DNA from: DALYLB01 sp046154695
GTDB lineage: Bacteria > Acidobacteriota > Blastocatellia > RBC074
Direction: 5' to 3'
Length of the DNA: 41,921 bases
NCBI GenBank assembly: GCA_046154695.1
Contig: JBJXFI010000163.1
Location: 1 to 41,921 of the forward strand
Of this stretch, positions 7,580-13,998 are shown piece by piece. Position 1 is the stretch's first letter; the number at the start of each line of letters is the position of its first letter. Made by a program: the position numbers and the translations under genes. A model generated the notes under the pieces. The model worked only from the letters and a program-made list of their open reading frames with translations. It searched no databases and was not told the origin of the DNA.

Positions 7580-8982
7580 CGATTAAGGTCTTCCGAGGAT
7601 TGCGCCCCCAGCTCGCCACCCACCGGACCTCCACCGGCTGCGCCAGCCTCAATGTCTGCTGCCGTTCGTCCGGCAGGACCAGTCACGGGTGTGGGAATGC
7701 CGCCCGCCCAGGTGGCGCGCGCATCTCCGCTGGACTGGCTAACAGGCACTTGAACACTTCTCACATGAAATGGCTGGCCTGGCAGCGCCGCCGCTGCAAC
7801 TCGTACCTTAATCTCGGCAGAAATTGGGCGACCTGAACCTGATCCGAATGGTTTAGGGTCAAAATCCCAGAAATCGTAGAAATCCATTGACCCAGTGAAA
7901 CTCCAGTCCCCTGTCGGAGAGACAGTAAGCTGCCCGTTGTAATTGATGGTGAAGTTGCCCAGTGTGCCGTTGGTCAGAGCGCCTCCCCAGCCTGAAACGG
8001 TAATACTTCTTGTCCCGCCACCAGCAGCGCGCAAGCTGGCTACCTCTTGTAGAAAAGCCGGGCTGCGCCGCAAATCAACAATCGGGTTACAACCGACCAT
8101 CTCTTCCTGGCTAAGTGTGACCTCAGCGCCAGTATCATCCATATAGTTATTCAGCAGTCTTCGAGGTACGGGATGCGAGAAAAAACTCAACCAGGCGCGC
8201 CGTTCAAGCCAGGTCGCGGCCCGACGATAGATGACCCCTGAATTCCGCTGACTAACGTGAGCCAGTTCGTGAGAGAGCAATGACTTATCTGACTCAGACT
8301 GGTGAGGACCAGAGATCGATTTGGCCCGCACTCCGCCGGTTTGCTGGATCACGTGAGTCAACTCGTGGGCAGTCAACGAATCCTTGCCGGGAGACCGGCC
8401 AGCCCCGAAGTAAATGTTATTCAGATGGGTGAAGGCTTCGGCGTTCAGCGACCTGTTCATTTGGTTGGCGTCGCCGCCGGTGTGGACCCGCACGTGACTG
8501 AAATTGGCGCCGAAGCGAGGTCCCATGAAGGCGCTCACGTCGTCGGGCAGCGGGCTGCCGCCGCCACCATTGGTGAGGGGATTTTCCACGTCGTGGCTCG
8601 CCTCGACGCCGCCGCCATTTTCCGTCCGCTGCAGGCCAGGCTCGGTTTGAACAGGTTCTTCCTCGTTTGCCGGCTCAGTCCCGCTCATCACCCGGGCGGC
8701 GATGCGATCCGCTTCCTGTTCATAGACGTCGCCTGGCTGGCTGACCGTCAGCTTCGCCTGAATCAATTGCCCGACCGCGTGGTTGCCGATGGTTCTTTGA
8801 AGAAAGAGTATATTTTGAGGCGTTAGAGGAATATCGGAGCGAGCAGTGCCGTTCCAACGAGGGAATTCTCTTGAAAGCGCAGCGGTGTTTGTCCGGGCCT
8901 CCGCGCTTCCGGCTGCCTTGCTTGCCAAATCATCTTTGCCGGCCGACTCTTTTTTTTGAAGCAGAAGTTTTCGATCCCCCAT
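7576..8982 (-). CDS. DUF4157 (eCIS core) protein with duplicated HExxH segment and beta-rich C-terminal domain
   Basis: A putative eCIS cargo protein of 468 residues. It has the LQRTIGNHAVGQLI peptide, then the DUF4157 core with HELTH at residues 206-210, immediately followed by a second similar segment with HELAH at 238-242, as if the zincin helix were duplicated. The C-terminal domain is beta-rich, with GDWSFTGSMDFYDFWDFDP (D367-x-Y369-D370) and a Gly/Pro-rich tail. The D-x-Y-D motif recalls colicin M-type lipid II phosphatases, but the following H-R pair of that family is not visible, so this remains a suggestion. The ATG at 8982 has GAGGG about 8 nt upstream. An in-frame ATG at 9006 overlaps the previous stop as TGATG and is an alternative. 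Confidence 0.85.
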   Translation of the reverse strand: MGDRKLLLQKKESAGKDDLASKAAGSAEARTNTAALSREFPRWNGTARSDIPLTPQNILFLQRTIGNHAVGQLIQAKLTVSQPGDVYEQEADRIAARVMSGTEPANEEEPVQTEPGLQRTENGGGVEASHDVENPLTNGGGGSPLPDDVSAFMGPRFGANFSHVRVHTGGDANQMNRSLNAEAFTHLNNIYFGAGRSPGKDSLTAHELTHVIQQTGGVRAKSISGPHQSESDKSLLSHELAHVSQRNSGVIYRRAATWLERRAWLSFFSHPVPRRLLNNYMDDTGAEVTLSQEEMVGCNPIVDLRRSPAFLQEVASLRAAGGGTRSITVSGWGGALTNGTLGNFTINYNGQLTVSPTGDWSFTGSMDFYDFWDFDPKPFGSGSGRPISAEIKVRVAAAALPGQPFHVRSVQVPVSQSSGDARATWAGGIPTPVTGPAGRTAADIEAGAAGGGPVGGELGAQSSEDLNR

Positions 8983-9005
8983 TGCCCATTCCCTCGCGTT
9001 TCGCA

Positions 9006-9380
9006 TCAGCCTTTGAGAACCAACGCCGGCTTTCGATCCACGACGACGACTTTGTAATTCCGATGAATGGCGATCAAGTCTTTGTCAATCAGCTCGTCGG
9101 TCAGAAAGATCTTTGCCGCCGCTCTGTCTTTGGGGATTGTTGCCCAGGGCTTGTCTTGATCCGCCCCGGCTTCGGGGAATATTTCATGGATGGCGACGAT
9201 GTTGCCGTCTTTCCGGTCGTATTTGACAAAAATCGCCCGTTTTCGGGCGGCTCTCGCAACGACCCGATCTTTTCCCGTTTTGGCGGGCGTTTTACCGGCC
9301 GGTTTGGTGGTTACGGGCTTTTTCGCTTTCTCCCGGCTCCGGGAAGAAGCCTGTTCGCCGGGCCGTTTTTTCTTCGACAT
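9006..9380 (-). CDS. Lys/Arg-rich small protein of the eCIS cargo region, unknown function
   Basis: A 124-residue protein. The first roughly 50 residues are very basic and low in complexity (KKKRPGEQASSRSREKAKKP), followed by a folded-looking C-terminal part with alternating hydrophobic residues (IFVKYDRKDGNIVAIHEIF and DLIAIHRNYKVVVVDRKPAL). GAGG lies about 9 nt before the ATG. Its stop overlaps the possible upstream start of the following DUF4157 gene, so it is part of the same transcript between the fibre genes and the cargo genes. A role as adaptor or cargo chaperone is conceivable. No family is recognised. Confidence 0.75.
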   Translation of the reverse strand: MSKKKRPGEQASSRSREKAKKPVTTKPAGKTPAKTGKDRVVARAARKRAIFVKYDRKDGNIVAIHEIFPEAGADQDKPWATIPKDRAAAKIFLTDELIDKDLIAIHRNYKVVVVDRKPALVLKG

Positions 9381-9419
9381 TTAAGTTTTCCTCTTTAACC
9401 TCGGATACGGACGTAATCT

Positions 9420-10835
9420 TCAGTTAAAGGTAATCGCCCGAATTTGGTAGCCGGCGAGACTGCCGCTTACATTCGTGATCCTGATCATGTAGTTCAGAGA
9501 GTTTGCCGAGGCAAACTCCACTTGAAAGCTCCACGATATGATTCCCGCGGTCGGAATTACCTGGATGAGAGCGTTCGGAGAAACATCTTTAACCGTAACA
9601 TCATCATTCAGCTCATCGCCATCCTTCGGATCAAACGTGCGGTTAACCAGCACAGTGATCAAGTTCAACTTCTCGGGCGTCACCGCGTCGTCGGCCAGCT
9701 TCTCACGCGTCACCGCGCCGTCGGCCAGCCCATCTTTGGGAATAGGAGCGCCATGACCGGCAGTGTGATTGTGGCCGTCGCCGCCGGTGACCAATTCTGC
9801 TTGAACGCCCGCATCCAGTCCAGCTTTGGGAATGGGAACTTCATGTTTGGCAGTGTGATCATGCTCATCACCGCGCGTGACCAGTTTCTCGAGAACATCG
9901 AGGGCAAGCCCTTTTACAGGAATCAAGCTGCCCTGCCCGCCCGCATGGTTATGACTCTTGCCGATGATCGCGTTTAACTTTTCCCGTACGTCGGGATGAA
10001 GCCCTTCTTCGGGAATGAGCACGCCATTGCCGTCGCGATGGTCGTGGGCGCTGCCGCCGGCGACCAACTTGCCTTTTATGTCGTTGCTTAGCTTGGGTTC
10101 GATTACGGCGCCATCGCTGATCTTTTGTTCGGTGATGGCGCCGTCGCCGAATTTTTCTCCCGTGATGGCGCCATCGATAATTTTCTCTCCTGTGACGGCG
10201 CCGTTTCTGATCTTCTCCTCAGTGATGGCGCCCCTTGTGATTTGCTCGGCATCCACCAGGCGGGCGTCCAGGCGAATGTGGGGGCCGCCGTCAGTGTCTT
10301 CCAGCATAACCTTGTAATCATCACAACTGGGGCCCGGAGTCATTCCTTCTTCTTTCGGCTTAATCAAGGCAACGGTGATGCCTGATGCCAGATTGGGGGC
10401 CGCGTCCCATCTTGTCTTAAAACTCTCCCTGATCCGGTTGTGTTTTTGATTATCGGCGCACAGGACATTTCCGACGAATGTTTCTTCCTGAAAATAGACA
10501 AGGCTCAAATAGGGCGTCAGCGGATTGAACTCGCTCACGGGCTCTTTAAATCCCGGTTCCGGTACGACGATCTCGACGATCTCGCTGATCTCGTTGTCCT
10601 TCTGATGCAGCACCAGAGCCAGTCCAGGGGCGATCTTAAAACCGTCGAAATCACCGGGAACTTCATCCTTTTTTTTCTCACAAGTTACGCTCAACCCGCC
10701 CATGATGCCGACGGGAAAACGCCGCAGCAGATGTTTTTGCTTCTGGCGATGGTATTCCTGCTGGTCGTCAAAATCCTTGGCCGTCAGCATTTGCCCCTTG
10801 TAGTACTTGATCCTGGCAAGTCCCCCGTTATTCAT
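9420..10835 (-). CDS. Putative eCIS tail fibre with adaptor domain, E-K repeats and HxH repeats
   Basis: A 471-residue predicted fibre protein. The N-terminus (residues about 5-70) carries Y-Y-K-G-Q-M-L-T-A-K-D-F-D-D-Q-Q-E-Y, the adaptor motif shared with the two fibre genes upstream. The middle has decapeptide-like repeats of the type (D/N)GA(I/V)T-x-E-K (encoded about 10100-10240). Four units of about 30 residues with H-D-H or H-N-H followed by a conserved I-P-x-x-G-L (about 9740-10050) come next, and then a beta-sandwich-like C-terminus. Such repeats are typical of trimeric phage fibres, and HxH motifs bind iron in some. An in-frame ATG at 10874 exists, but the ATG at 10835 has GGAGG close upstream and matches the paralogues' start. 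Confidence 0.82.
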   Translation of the reverse strand: MNNGGLARIKYYKGQMLTAKDFDDQQEYHRQKQKHLLRRFPVGIMGGLSVTCEKKKDEVPGDFDGFKIAPGLALVLHQKDNEISEIVEIVVPEPGFKEPVSEFNPLTPYLSLVYFQEETFVGNVLCADNQKHNRIRESFKTRWDAAPNLASGITVALIKPKEEGMTPGPSCDDYKVMLEDTDGGPHIRLDARLVDAEQITRGAITEEKIRNGAVTGEKIIDGAITGEKFGDGAITEQKISDGAVIEPKLSNDIKGKLVAGGSAHDHRDGNGVLIPEEGLHPDVREKLNAIIGKSHNHAGGQGSLIPVKGLALDVLEKLVTRGDEHDHTAKHEVPIPKAGLDAGVQAELVTGGDGHNHTAGHGAPIPKDGLADGAVTREKLADDAVTPEKLNLITVLVNRTFDPKDGDELNDDVTVKDVSPNALIQVIPTAGIISWSFQVEFASANSLNYMIRITNVSGSLAGYQIRAITFN

Positions 10836-10980
10836 TGCGCCTCCATCGATACTCGCACGAAATTCAAATTTCATTCAGTCGTGGCTGCTTCATCTCAAAT
10901 CCGCTCGTGGCCCAGCTTCACGGTCACGCGCTAGCAATCAACTCGCGTCCCGGTTACCTGACAGGTAATTGAAAATCGAG

Positions 10981-12030
10981 CTAGGCCGGCGGATTGACCA
11001 ACAGGAATGTGATACACCCGTTGCCGTCGTCGGTGACAATATCGATCTTGGATCCGGGCGCGGCCCAGGGTTGCGCGCATTTAGCTTTTTCCAGAAATGC
11101 CTGCGGATTTTTGATCGATCCGGGGGTATAGGTCTCTCCGAGATTTAACCCCATTTTCTTCAGCCGATCTCCTATCCCCTGAATCCCCTCGCCCAATAGA
11201 ATCGAAACATCGATCCACTTGGCTTCTCTCAAGACGGTTCGCAGCGCGTTCTGTTTCTGCGCTTCCCAGCGTCTGGAAGCCCACATTGACATCCGTAAAT
11301 ATGACGGCGTGGGAGGGTGATTTTCGCAATGCGTGATAATGGCGTCCGCGTGATCGGGTTTTTCGATGCTGGTACTGTAATCTTCAACACAGCCGAGGAG
11401 GATGATTTGCTCGTCCTCGGTGCAAGCATGCAGCCCGTGACATTCCGGGCAGGACTGTGAACACCCGGTTGCCGGCATGGCGCCTTTGTGTTTCGCGCAC
11501 CCCGGAAGCTCTTCCAGGGTGAAGAGTCGCACCTCAAACCCTTCGCGGACGCGCGAAAACTGGGGCCGCAACTTATCATCGGCGCATTCGGACGTGTATT
11601 GCTCGGCGGGCATGGATTTGCACTCGCAATACTTGATGCCGATGAATAATTTCGGGCCTTTGTATATCGGGGGCCTGCATTCTTCCATTTTTGTCAGCAG
11701 GCCGCGCTTGCGCAACTCGTCGACCTTTTCATCGAGGGGAACGAGATGGTCCTCGCAGACGACGATTTCATTGCCGGCGCAATCCAGCGCCAGGCCGCCT
11801 TCGATGAAAATCTTGGTGATTGTTTCGGAACCGATCTTGAAGCAGTCTTTCATCAGACGCAGGCCCCACACAACGCCGTCGCCATGCAGTTGGTTATGCA
11901 GCTTTAATTTTTCGCGGAGGTAGGCTTGCTCGTCCCGGAAATCCTGCTCGGTCAGCAGCATTCCATGAAAATAGTTCATCCGCTTAAATTTGCCAGAGAC
12001 GCAGCTTTCCTGGGTGACGTTGAGCGACAT
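10981..12030 (-). CDS. Putative eCIS fibre/receptor-binding protein, Cys-rich, adaptor-domain paralogue
   Basis: A 349-residue protein beginning with the shared adaptor motif N-Y-F-H-G-M-L-L-T-E-Q-D-F-R-D-E-Q-A-Y (residues about 19-37) followed by a conserved G-V-V-W-G-L and G-G-L-A-L-D segment. The middle contains many cysteines in C-x-x-C-type arrangements (around CSQSCPECHGLHAC), suggesting metal binding or disulfides. It ends in a short domain with W-A-A-P-G-S-K-I. AGGAG lies 9 nt upstream of the ATG. It follows the 643-residue paralogue by 12 nt. Its likely role is a baseplate-attached fibre or receptor protein; this is inferred from order and domain sharing. Confidence 0.78.
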   Translation of the reverse strand: MSLNVTQESCVSGKFKRMNYFHGMLLTEQDFRDEQAYLREKLKLHNQLHGDGVVWGLRLMKDCFKIGSETITKIFIEGGLALDCAGNEIVVCEDHLVPLDEKVDELRKRGLLTKMEECRPPIYKGPKLFIGIKYCECKSMPAEQYTSECADDKLRPQFSRVREGFEVRLFTLEELPGCAKHKGAMPATGCSQSCPECHGLHACTEDEQIILLGCVEDYSTSIEKPDHADAIITHCENHPPTPSYLRMSMWASRRWEAQKQNALRTVLREAKWIDVSILLGEGIQGIGDRLKKMGLNLGETYTPGSIKNPQAFLEKAKCAQPWAAPGSKIDIVTDDGNGCITFLLVNPPA

Positions 12031-12042
12031 ATTCTTATTCTC

Positions 12043-13974
12043 CTACGCTAAAAGCCGGTGAATCACGCCTTTTTTGATATGGCCTTCTTTCAGATGATAA
12101 GCGACATAGATGTATACGCCATCGAACTGCATATCCGATATTTCAAAGGCAGCCTCGGTTTGAGGATCGAGTTCTATCAATTCCATCCACTGTCCGAATT
12201 CTTCCGAAAAGATGTTGATCCAATTCACGAAAGCCTCGCCCCCGCCGGGGATGGCGGCCATGAGGAACTCGCCTCCGGCATAAGCCAGACCGGTGTGCTT
12301 CGTCCTTGAATTGATCGTCTCTTCCTGCTTGCCAGTCTCGATGTCGATGACGGAGAGGCCGTCATTGTGGCTGATCCACAACCGCGTGCCGTCAAATACC
12401 ATGCGCTCCGGCACATCCCCGCTCATCTCATATGGCCCGCTGACCATGGTCTCTCCGTTTTCTTCCCAGATCTTTCTCACCACCGCGCGTCCTCTTCTGT
12501 CCCGAGACGACGAGCGATAGGTGATCCACAGCGAGTCTCCATCCGAGGCCATGGCTCTGATTCTCGACCAAGAATCGCAGCCCTCCGTCGCGGGCACGTC
12601 AATCACCTCGACGATACAGCCTTTCACCGGATCGATTCTGGTCAGGCTTAGCTCGTAAACCGCGTCCGGTTCGCCGGAGGGCGGTCTGCGATCGCCGGAT
12701 TCCTGTTTTGTTTCAGAATCTCTTGACCTCTTCGGCACATCGTGAGCGACGTAGATATGGCCGGCGTGCAGGACGACCTCGCCGGGATACGGCCGGAACT
12801 TTTCCACGTCCGGCGCGCAGGAGCTTTCGGGAAACATGTGGCAATCCGGCAGCGTCCCGCATTTCAGTAAACCGCTGATCGTCCAGTGCTGGAGCGTGCG
12901 GACATTGATTCGCGTCAATTTCCCATAAGCTCGCCTGTGATCCGCTTCGGACTCGTCTCGAAAAGCCTCGTGATGGCTGATCCACATATGCGAACCATCA
13001 TAGGCGATGCCCCACGAGGGAGAGTCCAGGCAAATGTGCGGGCCTTTGGCCGGCCGGTTCGTCATCCTGTCGATCCGCCAGATCCGGTTGTCCTCGCGAT
13101 CGGTGACCCAGATGTAATCGCCGTCCGACGTGAGCCTGAACGGATGTTTGCCATCGTAATGCTTGTCGTGATCGAGCTTGGCGTTCTTTCCGTCCTGGAA
13201 TTTCAGTCCTTTGATGGTGCTGGCCAGCAGCGGCACGTGCTGCCGGCGGTCGTGATGCATGGCGCGGTTTTGCCAGACTTCCTGTTGCAGACACCAGAGC
13301 AGCTCCTGGAGCATTTCATTGCTGAACGCCAGTTTGCGATTTGCCGGGCCGATGTCTATGTCCAGCGCGGTGGTTTTCGTCTCTGGGTTGTAACAAACGC
13401 GGGCCAGCGGGACTGGCTCACATTCGGGACGCTCCGGGCATTGCTGGCTGATAACCGGCGACGGGTCCAGCAACAATCGGTGGCAGGATGTTTCGCATTC
13501 CGGGACGGATGTGAATTCCGGTTTCCGCCGGGTAACGACGAAGCGATAGGCCTCCCGCGTACGGTTGAACACGCACTCCTGCCGCAGGTCGTCGCAATCC
13601 TCGATCGGGACAGGCGAGGGCTTGACCGCGCATTCCTCATACTTGATGGAGACGTAATACAAATACGGTGTTTCCGGCGGGCAGTCGTCTTGCGCCGTCG
13701 TTAAATCCACCGTCTCTTCCTGGAAGACCGCGATCTCGTGGCCGTACCGATCGATGGCGAACCCCGGCTCGACGATCACTCTGTTCCGTTCGCAATCGTG
13801 CGGCCGCACCTTCAGCCCGCAAAGAACGCCCCACCCCAGCCCGAAGTGATTCACCATCCATCGCTTCTCGTTGAAGTACCGTTGTTCGTCGGTAAAGTCC
13901 CGAGCCGTCATCAACTTGCCGAAATAAAAGTTGTTCCGCTCGAAAAATACAGACTGCCTGGTTTTATCCTGCAT
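12043..13974 (-). CDS. Putative eCIS fibre protein with adaptor domain and beta-propeller
   Basis: A 643-residue protein. The N-terminal adaptor (residues about 10-90) has N-F-Y-F-G-K-L-M-T-A-R-D-F-T-D-E-Q-R-Y and then G-W-G-V-L-C-G-L and P-G-F-A-I-D-R-Y-G, matching its two downstream paralogues. A Cys-containing linker follows, and from about residue 265 a propeller built from repeats of the type L-T-S-D-G-D-Y-I-W-V-T-D and Y-D-G-S-H-M-W-I-S-H, recurring to the end. GGAGG lies 9 nt before the ATG. The propeller may bind cell-surface glycans or proteins. It stands directly behind the gpI/NHL gene, where eCIS fibre genes are usually found. Confidence 0.82.
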   Translation of the reverse strand: MQDKTRQSVFFERNNFYFGKLMTARDFTDEQRYFNEKRWMVNHFGLGWGVLCGLKVRPHDCERNRVIVEPGFAIDRYGHEIAVFQEETVDLTTAQDDCPPETPYLYYVSIKYEECAVKPSPVPIEDCDDLRQECVFNRTREAYRFVVTRRKPEFTSVPECETSCHRLLLDPSPVISQQCPERPECEPVPLARVCYNPETKTTALDIDIGPANRKLAFSNEMLQELLWCLQQEVWQNRAMHHDRRQHVPLLASTIKGLKFQDGKNAKLDHDKHYDGKHPFRLTSDGDYIWVTDREDNRIWRIDRMTNRPAKGPHICLDSPSWGIAYDGSHMWISHHEAFRDESEADHRRAYGKLTRINVRTLQHWTISGLLKCGTLPDCHMFPESSCAPDVEKFRPYPGEVVLHAGHIYVAHDVPKRSRDSETKQESGDRRPPSGEPDAVYELSLTRIDPVKGCIVEVIDVPATEGCDSWSRIRAMASDGDSLWITYRSSSRDRRGRAVVRKIWEENGETMVSGPYEMSGDVPERMVFDGTRLWISHNDGLSVIDIETGKQEETINSRTKHTGLAYAGGEFLMAAIPGGGEAFVNWINIFSEEFGQWMELIELDPQTEAAFEISDMQFDGVYIYVAYHLKEGHIKKGVIHRLLA

Positions 13975-13998
13975 GACCTTCGTCCTCCAATGCCAGAT

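Noticed and set aside
9740..10240. Short repeats in the fibre gene as a CRISPR array
   Set aside because: The units encode in-frame protein repeats with varied bases. There are no spacers or cas genes.
12886..13704. A plus-strand open frame of 272 codons
   Set aside because: It is antisense to the propeller fibre gene and shows no motif. The minus-strand gene has the shared adaptor domain.
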